Below, piece after piece: positions 9,901 to 17,479 of a DNA stretch of 64,000 nucleotides. Both the position numbers and the translations under genes were made by a program. How positions within the stretch are numbered: the first letter of the stretch is position 1; the number at the start of each line of letters is the position of its first letter. This stretch comes from JBHFEI01 sp041928815 (GTDB lineage Bacteria > Pseudomonadota > Alphaproteobacteria > Rhizobiales > Rhizobiaceae): assembly GCF_041928815.1 (NCBI RefSeq), contig NZ_JBHFEI010000009.1:124001-188000 (forward strand), read 5' to 3'. A model generated the notes under the pieces. It searched no databases and was not told the origin of the DNA. It was given only the letters and a program-made list of their open reading frames with translations.

Positions 9901-12027
9901 TTCTCGATCGATGCGGGCGGCGTCTGGTCCTGGGTGGCGTTTTCCGCGCATGACGCCTTCGTCGAGGGCGAGGTCTACACGGACAGCATCACCGTGACGA
10001 CCGCCGACGGGACGCCGCAGGTCATCACCGTGACGATCACCGGAACGGCGGAGAGCCTGCCGGCGATCGACCTTGCCGATCCCGGCAGCGCCGGCTTCCG
10101 CATCGACGGGGTGGCGTTTGAAGATCGCAGCGGCTATTCGGCCTCCGGCGCGGGCGACATCAACGGCGACGGGTATGACGACGTGATCATCGGCGCCCCT
10201 GGTGCCGATCCCGGCGGCCGCGCCAATGCCGGAAGCTCCTATGTCGTCTTCGGCAAGGCCTCCGGCTTCGGTACGGTGAACCTTGCCGATCTCGGAACCG
10301 GGGGCTTCCGCATCGACGGCGCCGCGGCCGGCGATTCCAGCGGCTTCTCCGTCTCCGAGGCGGGAGACGTCAACGGCGACGGGTTTGCCGATCTGTTGGT
10401 CAGCGCCTGGACGGCCAGCCCCTCGGGCCGGGGCGGCGCCGGAAGTTCCTATGTCGTCTTCGGCAAGGCGTCCGGCTTCGGCACGGTCGACCTCGCCACG
10501 CTCGGCACCGGCGGCTTCCGCATCGAGGGCGCCGGGGCGGACCACGCGTCCGGCTGGTGGAGTTCATCGGCCGGCGACGTCAACGGCGACGGCTATGACG
10601 ACGTCATCATCGGAGCCTATGGCGCCGATCCCAGCGGCCGCACCAATGCCGGAAGCTCCTATGTCGTCTTCGGCAAGGCGTCCGGCTTCGGCACGGTCGA
10701 CCTCGCCACGCTCGGCACCGGCGGTTTCCGCATCGACGGCGCCGCGGCGGCCGATTACAACGGCCTTGCCGTCTCCTCGGCCGGCGACGTCAACGGCGAC
10801 GGCTACGACGACGTGATCGTCGGTTCCCGCGACCACGATCCCTCCGGCCGCAGCAATGCCGGCGCCTCCTATGTCGTCTTCGGCAAGGCGTCCGGCTTCG
10901 GCACGGTCGACCTCGCCGATCTCGGCGCCGCCGGTTTCCGCATCGAGGGCGCGGCGGCGGGCGACTACAGCGGCCGCGCCGTCTCCTCGGCCGGCGACGT
11001 CAACGGCGACGGCTATGACGACATCCTCGTCGGCGCCTATTTCGCGGCTCCCTCCGGCCGCATCAATGCCGGCGCCTCCTATGTCCTCTTCGGCAAGGCG
11101 TCCGGTTTCGGCACGGTCGACCTCGCCAATCTCGGCACCGCCGGCTTCCGCATCGACGGCGCGGCGGCGGGCGATCAGAGCGGGCTTTCGGTGTCGTCGG
11201 CCGGCGACGTCAACGGCGACGGCTATGACGACGTGATCGTCGGTGCCTATGGCGCCGATCCCTCGGGCCGTACCAATGCCGGCGCCTCCTATGTCGTCTT
11301 CGGCAAGGCGTCCGGCTTCGGCACGATCGACCTTGCCGATCTCGGCGCCGCCGGGTTCCGCATCGATGGCGCCGCGGCGGGCGATTCGAGCGGATATCCG
11401 GTGTCGTCGGCCGGCGACGTCAACGGCGACGGCTTCGACGACCTGATCGTCGGCGCCCACCTCGCCGATCCGTCCGGCGTATCGAATGCGGGCTCGTCCC
11501 ATGTGCTCTTCGGCGGCGCCTTCGGCGCGTCCGCCACGCCCGTCACGCGCATCGGCACCGCGGCGTCCGAGACGCTGCATGGCGGCATCGGCGCCGACAC
11601 GCTCTCTGGCGCCGGCGGCGACGACCTGCTGATCGGCGGCAACGGCGCCGACCGGCTCATCGGCGGGGCCGGCGCCGACCGCATCCGCACCGGCGGCGGC
11701 AGCGACACGGTCGTGTTCGAAAGCACCGCGGACGGCGCCGACCGCATCGACGACTTCACCTCGGGCGCCGACAGGCTCGAGATCTCCGCCTCCGGCTTCG
11801 GCGGCGGGCTTTCGGCGGGCGGCGCCGTGACCGTCGTCAACACGCTGGTCGCGACGGCCTTCGTCAGCGGCGCGTCCACCGGCTATTTCATCTTCGACAC
11901 CGGCGGCGCCGATGCCGGCACGCTCTATTTCGACGCCAATGGCGGTTCGGCGAGCGACGCGATCCGGATCGCGGAGCTGAACGGGGTCAACCTCCTGCAA
12001 AGCGCGGACTTCAACGTCGTGGCGTGA
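6919..12027 (+). CDS. Giant secreted RTX/VCBS/FG-GAP adhesin-like protein
   Basis: 1702-aa protein with GGGGGGA before the ATG and no N-terminal signal peptide. Residues 25-120 are RTX calcium nonapeptides (GGxGxDxLx). About 215-1045 holds VCBS/cadherin-like beta-sandwich repeats joined by VTGTNDAPVVSG linkers. About 1046-1540 holds exactly seven 70-residue FG-GAP units with GDVNGDGYDDVIVGA calcium loops, enough for one seven-bladed integrin-type propeller. Residues 1545-1600 are RTX again, followed by a C-terminal type I secretion region (DADAGTLYFDANG-like). The following genes encode an ABC exporter and adaptor, so it is very probably secreted by them to act in adhesion or biofilm. Two 104-aa units at 9121-9744 are nearly identical. 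Confidence 0.93.
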   Translation: MAINFLSTLEWVLRNIAGNVTIGTRSGDTLTGSQTRNDIIIGGRGDDSLRGLGGHDTLTGNQGDDVLDGGDGNDLLDGGAGDDHLVGGAGNDTLQGGAGDDLLDAGAGSDTALGSSGDDVFLHRVAENAGAADSYVGAGGQDTLALQLTRAEWLTAAVQADIARFLASAVQQPSFWQCLLPAKFQFSAFNLKVETIESLKVFVDGVELDARDAAVDARNDAVSVAEGGQVAGQVLANDSVPDLVKSVSLVSGVPAGSLTLNADGSFTYSAGTAFEWLRAGQTTTVSFTYKVVDADGDSDTATVTVTINGSNDAATITGMATGAVLEDAATAFVAGTLSVQDVDQGEAVFQAVPSGDLQKTYGSFTFNPSTGGWRYTLDNGRAATQALAHGEQATETLTVRSLDGTATRTITVTVTGTNDAPVVSGPVAGTAVEDGTASTLSALAGASDRDGDTLSVVDLPASLPAGVTYDAATQSFTLDPAHAVYQSLGAGATTVVSVSYALSDGRASVPATVAWTVTGTNDAPVASVIAAPDTDEDAAPVTIDLLSTSSDRDSGDVLAVVDLSVVSSNDARVVAASVDAAGRLVLDPSQFGDLAAGESETVTVYYTIGDGRGGTVANTATLLVEGRNDAATITGSAAGAVTEDAPSDTVEGGLLVADADRGEAAFRPVDVIDLQQTHGRFTFDEATGAWSYTLDNTRAATQALAEGEEATETLTVTSRDGTATRTITVTVTGTNDAPVVSGAVDGATVEDGTPLTLSALANADDVDGGAVLSVVDVPSVLPAGVTYDAATQSFTLDPSHPAYQSLADGESTIVTVGYGVSDGTATTPASARWTVTGTNDAPVVSGAVDGATVEDGTPLTLSALANADDVDGGAVLSVVDVPSVLPAGVTYDAATRSFTLDPSHPAYQSLADGESTIVTVAYGVSDGTATTPASARWTVTGTNDAAVISGTTSVSLIETNAVLTAGGALGAVDVDGPATFVPQTGVAGSNGYGTFSIDAGGVWSWVAFSAHDAFVEGEVYTDSITVTTADGTPQVITVTITGTAESLPAIDLADPGSAGFRIDGVAFEDRSGYSASGAGDINGDGYDDVIIGAPGADPGGRANAGSSYVVFGKASGFGTVNLADLGTGGFRIDGAAAGDSSGFSVSEAGDVNGDGFADLLVSAWTASPSGRGGAGSSYVVFGKASGFGTVDLATLGTGGFRIEGAGADHASGWWSSSAGDVNGDGYDDVIIGAYGADPSGRTNAGSSYVVFGKASGFGTVDLATLGTGGFRIDGAAAADYNGLAVSSAGDVNGDGYDDVIVGSRDHDPSGRSNAGASYVVFGKASGFGTVDLADLGAAGFRIEGAAAGDYSGRAVSSAGDVNGDGYDDILVGAYFAAPSGRINAGASYVLFGKASGFGTVDLANLGTAGFRIDGAAAGDQSGLSVSSAGDVNGDGYDDVIVGAYGADPSGRTNAGASYVVFGKASGFGTIDLADLGAAGFRIDGAAAGDSSGYPVSSAGDVNGDGFDDLIVGAHLADPSGVSNAGSSHVLFGGAFGASATPVTRIGTAASETLHGGIGADTLSGAGGDDLLIGGNGADRLIGGAGADRIRTGGGSDTVVFESTADGADRIDDFTSGADRLEISASGFGGGLSAGGAVTVVNTLVATAFVSGASTGYFIFDTGGADAGTLYFDANGGSASDAIRIAELNGVNLLQSADFNVVA
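9121..9744 (+). repeat. Tandem 312-bp duplication inside the adhesin gene
   Basis: Units 9121-9432 and 9433-9744 differ at only a few positions; each encodes one 104-aa cadherin-like domain containing VVSGAVDGATVEDGTPLTL. The near identity at the DNA level, unlike the other VCBS units, indicates a recent in-frame duplication. Confidence 0.85.
10069..11535 (+). repeat. Seven 210-bp FG-GAP repeats
   Basis: Seven in-frame units of about 210 bp, each starting near GFRIDG and ending YVVFGKASGFGTV, with the DVNGDGYDD calcium loop at the centre. The last unit diverges (HVLFGGAFGASATP). The DNA is highly similar between units, so copy number could vary by recombination. Confidence 0.85.
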
Positions 12028-12038
12028 CGCCGCTCGTT

Positions 12039-12059
12039 CGCCGCCCGCCTCGGGCGGCG
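12039..12059 (+). terminator. Hairpin after the RTX gene
   Basis: CGCCGCCCG/CGGGCGGCG, 9-bp stem with a 3-nt loop, 12 bases after the stop codon. No U-run follows, so strength is unclear. Confidence 0.45.
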
Positions 12060-12061
12060 GA

Positions 12062-12097
12062 CGTTAACGCTTCCGATCGAAACGCGTAGCGTTAACG
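12062..12097. promoter_or_regulatory. 10-bp inverted repeat containing GTTAAC
   Basis: CGTTAACGCT (12062-12071) and AGCGTTAACG (12088-12097) are perfect inverted copies 16 bases apart, between the adhesin gene and the exporter genes. Possible operator or RNA hairpin; no known regulator is recognised. Confidence 0.4.
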
Positions 12098-12142
12098 ACG
12101 CGTGAACGGCTAAAGCGTGTCTCGCAAGGCTGTGCAGCGGTC

Positions 12143-12275
12143 TTGCGAAAAGACACGCGTAAAAACAAAGACCTGAAGCGTACGGGCGACTCTCGAAGAT
12201 CGCGACACGCTTTCGGCCATGCCGAGCCGAAGCGGGATCGCCTCGGCATCGGGCAGTGTGGCAAAAAACAGGGCC
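12143..12275 (+). repeat. Mosaic repeat copy A (modules 1 and 2, part of 3)
   Basis: Module 1 (GCGAAAAGACACG...CCTGAAGCGTACGGGCGA...GATCGCGACACGCTT) is shared with the copy at 55277. Module 2 (CATGCCGAGCCG...GATCGCCTCGGCATCGG) is shared with the copies at 15682, 33631 and 62190. The open frame through it upstream of the exporter gene is repeat-derived and not part of the protein. Confidence 0.75.
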
Positions 12276-12442
12276 TCTCCGGCCGGGTCCGGACCGGATT
12301 CGGCATCCGGACGCGGTGTCGAGGCAGAGAGGCGGGGAGCATGTCCGGGGAAGGCGGGATCAGCCGAAACGATCCCGCCTTCGCCGGAGGCTCCGGCAAG
12401 GGCGGGATCCGGCAGGCGCCGGCGGCAGGGGGAGCGGATCGG

Positions 12443-14134
12443 ATGGCAGGGGCAGCGCTGGGCGGACCGATGCTGGTTCTGGCGGGTTTCACCGTCGTCA
12501 CCAATCTCCTGATGCTGGTCATGCCGGTCTACATGACCCAGGTCTACGACCGCATCCTGCCGACGCGCAGCATCGAGACGCTCGCCTATCTGAGCCTGAT
12601 GGCGATTGCGGCGCTGATGCTGTTCGGCCTGATCGAGACGCTGCGCCAGACGATCGCCCGCAGGCTCGCCGCGCGCTACGAACTGGCCGTGCTGCCGCGC
12701 CTGATCACCGCCGCCGATGACAGCGCCGCAGCGATCGATCCGGGGGCGGCGGCGAAGGCGATGACGGTCCGGCGCTTTCTCGGCTCCGGCGCCTTCGTCA
12801 ACCTCTTCGATCTGCCCTTCGTGCCGCTCTTCCTCGGCCTGATGTTCCTCGCCCACCCGCTGCTCGGCTGGCTGACGGCCGCGGGCATGGTCGTGCTCGT
12901 CCTCGTCACCGTGCTGAACGAGAGGCTCTCCGCCCGGCCGGGCGCGGAGCAGGCACGCCTGCAGGCCGCCGCCGGCCGCAGCGCCCAGGACGTGCTCTCC
13001 GCCCAGGAGGACGTCCGCGCCATGGGCATGGGCGAGGCGATGGCGCGCCGCTGGCGCGGCCAGGCGCTGGACGCGGCCTTGGCCGGCGAACGGGCCGGAG
13101 CCGTCAATGCCCGTTTCTTCGGCCTCACCCGCTTCGTCCGCCAGGCGCTGCAGACGGCCGCGCTCGGACTGGGCGCCTTCCTCGTCATCCATGGCGACAT
13201 GGCGGCGAGCCTGATCTTCGCCGCGTCGATCGTCTCGTCGCGGGCGCTTCTGCCGATCGAGCAGGTCGTCGGCGCATGGAAGGCGATCGCGGAGGCGCGC
13301 CGGGCGCAGGGCGATGTCGGGGCCGCGCTGGCGCTGGCGGACGCGGCGGACGCGGCGCGCGGCCGCGTCGAACTGCCGGCGCCTGCCGGCCACCTTTCCG
13401 CCCGGCATCTGCGCCTTCAGCTCGGCGCGACGCCGGATGCCCCCGTCCTCGTCGACGACGTGACGCTGGCGGTCCGGCCGGGCGAGCTTGCCGTCATCGT
13501 CGGCGCCTCGGGCTCCGGCAAGTCGAGCCTGATCCGGCTCCTTGCCGGCGCCGCGTCGCCGACCTCGGGCGAGGTGCGGCTCGATGGCTTCCGTCTCTCC
13601 GACTGGCCGGCGCGGACGCGCGGACGCGCCACCGGCTACATGGCGCAGCAGACGGTGCTGTTCGAGGGAACAGTGGCGGACAACATCGCCCGCTTCGACA
13701 GGGAGGCCGGCGACGAGGCGGTCGTCGACGCCGCCCGGCGCGCCGAGGCCCATGGTTTCATCGCCACGCTGCCGAACGGCTACAACACCCGCATCGGCCC
13801 CGGCGGGGTGCGGCTTTCCGGCGGCCAGGTCCAGCGGCTGGCGCTGGCGCGGGCGCTCTACGGCCACCCCGTCGTGCTGGTCCTCGACGAGCCGAACGCC
13901 CATCTCGACAGTTTCGGCGAGGAGGCGCTGCTGAAGACGCTCGCCGCCGAGCGCGCCCGCGGCCGGGCGATCGTCGTGGTGACGCACCGCACCAACCTGC
14001 TGGCGATCGCCGACAGCGCCTGGCTGATGGAGGGCGGCCGGCTGACGCCGATGCCGATGCCGATGCCGATGCCGGGGGCGCAGGGCCGCCGGGCCCAGGT
14101 CCACCCGATCGCCACCGCCCTGTCCAACGGCTGA
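12443..14134 (+). CDS. Type I secretion ABC exporter (PrtD family)
   Basis: 563-aa fused membrane/ATPase protein that exports RTX substrates across the inner membrane. N-terminal membrane helices (LVLAGFTVVTNLLMLVMPVYMTQVYDRIL onward) occupy about residues 8-280. The ATPase follows with Walker A GASGSGKSS near 355, signature LSGGQVQRLALARAL near 455 and Walker B VLVLDEPNAHLD near 475. The ATG at 12443 was chosen for its AGGGGGAG ribosome site 8 bases upstream and because it gives the family length. The frame is open from 12143, but that part is repeat DNA. The C-terminus contains a four-unit hexanucleotide tract coding MPMPMPMP. The HlyD-type gene follows 25 bases later. Confidence 0.93.
   Translation: MAGAALGGPMLVLAGFTVVTNLLMLVMPVYMTQVYDRILPTRSIETLAYLSLMAIAALMLFGLIETLRQTIARRLAARYELAVLPRLITAADDSAAAIDPGAAAKAMTVRRFLGSGAFVNLFDLPFVPLFLGLMFLAHPLLGWLTAAGMVVLVLVTVLNERLSARPGAEQARLQAAAGRSAQDVLSAQEDVRAMGMGEAMARRWRGQALDAALAGERAGAVNARFFGLTRFVRQALQTAALGLGAFLVIHGDMAASLIFAASIVSSRALLPIEQVVGAWKAIAEARRAQGDVGAALALADAADAARGRVELPAPAGHLSARHLRLQLGATPDAPVLVDDVTLAVRPGELAVIVGASGSGKSSLIRLLAGAASPTSGEVRLDGFRLSDWPARTRGRATGYMAQQTVLFEGTVADNIARFDREAGDEAVVDAARRAEAHGFIATLPNGYNTRIGPGGVRLSGGQVQRLALARALYGHPVVLVLDEPNAHLDSFGEEALLKTLAAERARGRAIVVVTHRTNLLAIADSAWLMEGGRLTPMPMPMPMPGAQGRRAQVHPIATALSNG
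14047..14070 (+). repeat. Hexanucleotide tract (GCCGAT)4
   Basis: Four perfect 6-bp units in the coding end of the exporter gene, read as alternating Met-Pro. Unit gain or loss would not shift the frame. Confidence 0.7.
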
Positions 14135-14159
14135 GCCGCCCGTTTCCCGGAGACCCCCG

Positions 14160-15476
14160 ATGCCGACCGACGACCGCACCATCGCCCGCCTGACCTCGGT
14201 CCGCGGCGCGCTCCTGACCGGCGGGCTCGCCACCGCGCTGTTCCTCGGCGGCTTTTCCGCCTGGGCCTTCGGCGTGCCGCTCGCCGGCGCCGTCATCGCC
14301 CCCGGCCGGGTGGTGACCGACGGGAACGTCCAGGTCGTGCGCCACGAGCGCGGCGGCGTGCTCGCGAGGCTCGATGCGCGCGAAGGCATGGAGGTTGCGG
14401 CGGGCGACGTGCTGGCGACGCTGTCGCGCGCCGAGGACCGGGCGGCGGCCGAGGAGATGCGCAGCCGCGTCGCCAGCCTCACCGTCAAGCAGGCGCGGCT
14501 CGCCGCCGAACAGGCGGGGGAGGAGGCGTTCTCCATCGCGCGCGGCGACCTGCCAGAGGCGGCGCGCACGGTGCCGCCCGCGCGCTTCGCGGCGCTCCTC
14601 GCCGACCAGCAGAACGAATTCGCCTCGCGCCGCCGCCAGCTTGCCGATGCGCTCGCGGTGCTTTTCGCGCAGCGGCGCGCGCTCGAGGAACAGGCGCGCG
14701 GTCTTGACAGCGACCGGGCGGCACTCGAAAGCCAGCGCAGGAGCCTCGGCGAGGACATCCGGCTGCGTCGCGCGGCGGTCGCCCGAGGGCTTGGTCGCGA
14801 AAGCGTGCTGCGCGAGCTGGAGCGGCAGGACGACGGGCTGAAGGGCGGCATCGACAAGGCGCTGGCGCAGATCTCGGCCCTCGACCATCAGCGCGCCGAA
14901 ATCGGCAACCGCATGGCGGCGGAGCGCTCGGCCTTCCTGCAGAAGGTCGGCGACGAGCTGTCGCGGGTCCGCTCGGAAAGCCTGGAGGCGATCGAGGCGC
15001 TGGCCGGCAAGGCCGATGCCGTCGCCCGCATCGAGGTGCGCGCGCCCGTCGACGGCGTCGTCAACAAGCTGCATGTCAACACGGTCGGCAGCGCCGTCGA
15101 GCCCTTCGCGCCGATGGTCGAGATCGTCGCCCGCCGCCAGCCGCTGGTGATCGAGGCGAGAGTGCAGCCGTCCGATATCGACGACGTCTATCCGGGCCAG
15201 CCGGCCCGCGTCGTCCTGTCCGCCTTCAACCGCCATCTCTACGATGCGGTGACGGCGACCGTCGTCTTCGTCGGCGCCGATGCGCGGCAGGACCAGCCGG
15301 ACCAGGAACCCTACTACACGGTGCGCCTGTCGGTGCCGGAGCCGGAACGGGCGAAACTGCCGGCGATCCTGCCGGGCATGCCGAGCGAGGCCTATCTCTC
15401 CACCCATGAACGCAGCTTCGCCGCCTATATCGCCGAGCCGTTCATCCAGAGCTTCGAGCGCGCCTTCCGGCAGTGA
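14160..15476 (+). CDS. HlyD-family type I secretion membrane fusion protein
   Basis: 438-aa periplasmic adaptor. A short cytoplasmic N-terminus precedes one membrane helix (about residues 18-45), then a lipoyl-like half domain (GRVVTDGNVQVVRHERGGVLARLDAREGMEVAAGDVLATL, 55-95). A long Ala/Arg/Glu-rich coiled coil follows (95-285), then the second lipoyl/beta-barrel part ending in the family-typical PGMPSEAYLSTHERSFAAYIAEPF. It links the PrtD-like exporter to an outer-membrane TolC protein. CCCGGAGA precedes the ATG. Confidence 0.93.
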   Translation: MPTDDRTIARLTSVRGALLTGGLATALFLGGFSAWAFGVPLAGAVIAPGRVVTDGNVQVVRHERGGVLARLDAREGMEVAAGDVLATLSRAEDRAAAEEMRSRVASLTVKQARLAAEQAGEEAFSIARGDLPEAARTVPPARFAALLADQQNEFASRRRQLADALAVLFAQRRALEEQARGLDSDRAALESQRRSLGEDIRLRRAAVARGLGRESVLRELERQDDGLKGGIDKALAQISALDHQRAEIGNRMAAERSAFLQKVGDELSRVRSESLEAIEALAGKADAVARIEVRAPVDGVVNKLHVNTVGSAVEPFAPMVEIVARRQPLVIEARVQPSDIDDVYPGQPARVVLSAFNRHLYDAVTATVVFVGADARQDQPDQEPYYTVRLSVPEPERAKLPAILPGMPSEAYLSTHERSFAAYIAEPFIQSFERAFRQ

Positions 15477-15680
15477 GCCCGGGAGCCGCGCCGAGCGCGG
15501 GATTTGCGCGGCGCCGCCGGGCAAAGCGGGTTTTCTCGGGGGATCGGGCCGGCTGGGAACGTGTCGGACATCCGCGGCCGGGGTCGCAGGGCGGACGGTG
15601 CCTCGCCTGACGCCGCAGGCGCGCCTCGCTTCACCGGAGATACCGCTTCGGCCGCTGCGACACGTTCGGCGGCGACAGGT

Positions 15681-17138
15681 TCACCGCACGTGCTCTTTCC
15701 TTTCGTCTTTGCCGCATTGTCCGACGCCGAAGCGATCCCGCGTCGGCCGGACACCCTCCTGCGCGCAGGTGGACATTCCGAGACGGTCGCCGAGCAGGCC
15801 GGTTTCGGCGGCGAGCGTGATTTCGGCGGAAAGCACGCCGGCGCGGGCGGCGTTGCGGTTGAGATCGGCGGAAGCGACATCGCCGATCGTGCGGATCTCG
15901 TCGAAGACGGAGCGTTCGCCGAGCCTTCTCTCCTGGCGGACGCCGTCGAGAAGGCGCGTCGCCGCCGCCTGTTCCGTCTCGGCCGCCGACAGCATGGCGC
16001 GCGCCTCGACAAGGCGTTGTTTCGCCGACAGGATCGCCGCGCGCACGCCGGAAAGCGCCGCGTCGTGGTCGAGCGTGGTGGCCAGCAGTTCGTCCTTGCG
16101 GCCACGGATCTCGGCCTCGCGGGCGCCGCCGGTATAAAGCGGCACGGACAGGCTGACGCGCGCGCTCGCCTCGTGCATCCGCTCAAAGCCCGTCTCATGG
16201 CCGCTGCCGCCGGCGGAAAGATCGAGCGACAGCGACGGATTGTAGGCGGCGGCCGCCTGCTCGACGCGCGCCTGCGCCACCTCGATGCGGCGCGCGCGCT
16301 CGCCGAGCCGCGGATTGTTCGCCCGCGCCAGCGCGAGGAGCCCGGCCTCGTCGGCCGGCAGGCGGCGCGACAGGCCGGACAGCGTCTCGATGCCGACGCT
16401 TCCGCGCGTCAGCCCGAGGCGGAGCAGTGCCTCCTCGGCGCGTGCCATCGCCATCGCCACCGTCTGGCGGTTGACGGCGATGGCGGCGCGCTGGCGGGCG
16501 ACATCGCCGGTGTCGACGCTGGTCGCCGCCCCCGCCGTCCGCTCGGAGGCGATATCGGCGGCAAGCGTCGCCAGCCTGCCTTCGTGCCGCTTCAGGATCT
16601 CCAGCGCCCTGCGATGCTCCTCGACTTCGGCCACGGCGAGCGCCGCCTCGTAGGCCGTGGCGAGCGTCACGTCGCGGGCGCCGGCGACGGCGACGCGTTG
16701 CGCGGCTTCCGCCACCTTCAGCGCCGACTGCGCCCGGCCGCCCTGGTAGATCGGCACGCGCACGTTCAGCGCATAGGAATAGGGATTGTCGGGCGCGTCG
16801 GCGAGGGCTGGGTGGCGGCGGCTGGCCCTCAGCGTCGATCCGGCATCGAGCGAGGCGGCCGGCAGGAACATCGCCTTCGCCTTGCCGATCTCGGCGCCCG
16901 CCGCATCGATGCGCGCCTCGGCCGCCTTCACCACCGGCGCCGTCTCGACCGCATAGGCAAGCGCGCTCGGCGGCAAGGCGAGATCGCGCGCCTCTGCCAC
17001 CGCCGCAGGCTGCGCCAGGCAGGCGGGATCGCTGCCGAAGCAGGCCGCATCGCTGTGCACGCGCTTGCCCGATGCGCATCCCGACACCGACACGAGCACC
17101 GCTCCGAGGGCGGCCAGAATGATCGAACGGCTGCGCAA
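15681..17138 (-). CDS. TolC-family outer membrane lipoprotein
   Basis: 485-aa outer-membrane channel protein, third component of the secretion system. The TTG at 17138 has GGAGGG 6 bases upstream and gives a clean lipoprotein signal (RSRSIILAALGAVLVSVSGC, lipobox VSGC). An ATG at 17174 would add 12 residues before it. Two TolC-type halves are seen, each with coiled-coil segments and a beta-strand motif (YALNVRVPIYQGGRAQSALK and ARVSLSVPLYTGGAREAEI). It runs convergent to the hlyD-like gene and has a CtrA-like box upstream. Oddity: the last 20 or so residues and the stop codon are encoded by a dispersed intergenic repeat. Confidence 0.9.
   Translation of the reverse strand: MRSRSIILAALGAVLVSVSGCASGKRVHSDAACFGSDPACLAQPAAVAEARDLALPPSALAYAVETAPVVKAAEARIDAAGAEIGKAKAMFLPAASLDAGSTLRASRRHPALADAPDNPYSYALNVRVPIYQGGRAQSALKVAEAAQRVAVAGARDVTLATAYEAALAVAEVEEHRRALEILKRHEGRLATLAADIASERTAGAATSVDTGDVARQRAAIAVNRQTVAMAMARAEEALLRLGLTRGSVGIETLSGLSRRLPADEAGLLALARANNPRLGERARRIEVAQARVEQAAAAYNPSLSLDLSAGGSGHETGFERMHEASARVSLSVPLYTGGAREAEIRGRKDELLATTLDHDAALSGVRAAILSAKQRLVEARAMLSAAETEQAAATRLLDGVRQERRLGERSVFDEIRTIGDVASADLNRNAARAGVLSAEITLAAETGLLGDRLGMSTCAQEGVRPTRDRFGVGQCGKDERKEHVR
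15682..15781 (-). repeat. Mosaic repeat copy C (modules 2 and 3)
   Basis: Read on the minus strand, GATCGCTTCGGCGTCGGACA is followed by ATGCGGCAAAGACGAAAGGA and AAGAGCACG. It closely matches copies at 33631, 12143 and 6500, and lies inside the 3' end of the tolC gene. Confidence 0.8.
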
Positions 17139-17180
17139 TCGGCTCCCTCCACACTCTTGTCCATGTGTAAACAAACGTGG

Positions 17181-17196
17181 TTAATCACCCGTTAAT
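17181..17196 (-). promoter_or_regulatory. CtrA-like box upstream of tolC
   Basis: On the minus strand the sequence is TTAACGGGTGATTAAC, an exact TTAA-N7-TTAAC match about 45 bases upstream of the chosen tolC start. It overlaps where the promoter would be expected. Confidence 0.5.
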
Positions 17197-17479
17197 GCTT
17201 CACGTCCGGGCGCGTGGCGGGGACGTGGCAGAGACGCCGGGACGCAGACGCGGCTTGCGCGGAGAGGATGGCCGCGGCGTCGCCGCGTCGTTTCCGCCAA
17301 AACGCCGGAGCGTGAAGGTCTGACGCGCGTCCGGTGTCCGGCTTCTCTTGCGCCTCGCGCGGCGCGGCGTCTCTCCGCTCACCGAGGTTCCGGGTTAATG
17401 ACGGCGCGGAAAGACCGGGGCGGGAGCCGCGACATGGCGTCACAGAACAATCTCCCGCGACCCTGCGCAGCGGTAGGTT

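Noticed and set aside
6802..10545. 1247-codon open frame on the minus strand
   Set aside because: It is antisense to the RTX/VCBS gene; composition is Arg/Gly/Ala/His filler created by GC-rich codon bias, with no domain or ribosome site.
10069..11535. Regularly spaced repeats that could suggest a CRISPR-like array
   Set aside because: Units are 210 bp, in frame, without unique spacers, and encode FG-GAP domains.
12341..12442. Earlier ATG (12341) for the type I exporter
   Set aside because: The region is rich in inverted GGCGGGATC repeats, gives a low-complexity N-terminus, and the ATG at 12443 has a much better ribosome site and family length.
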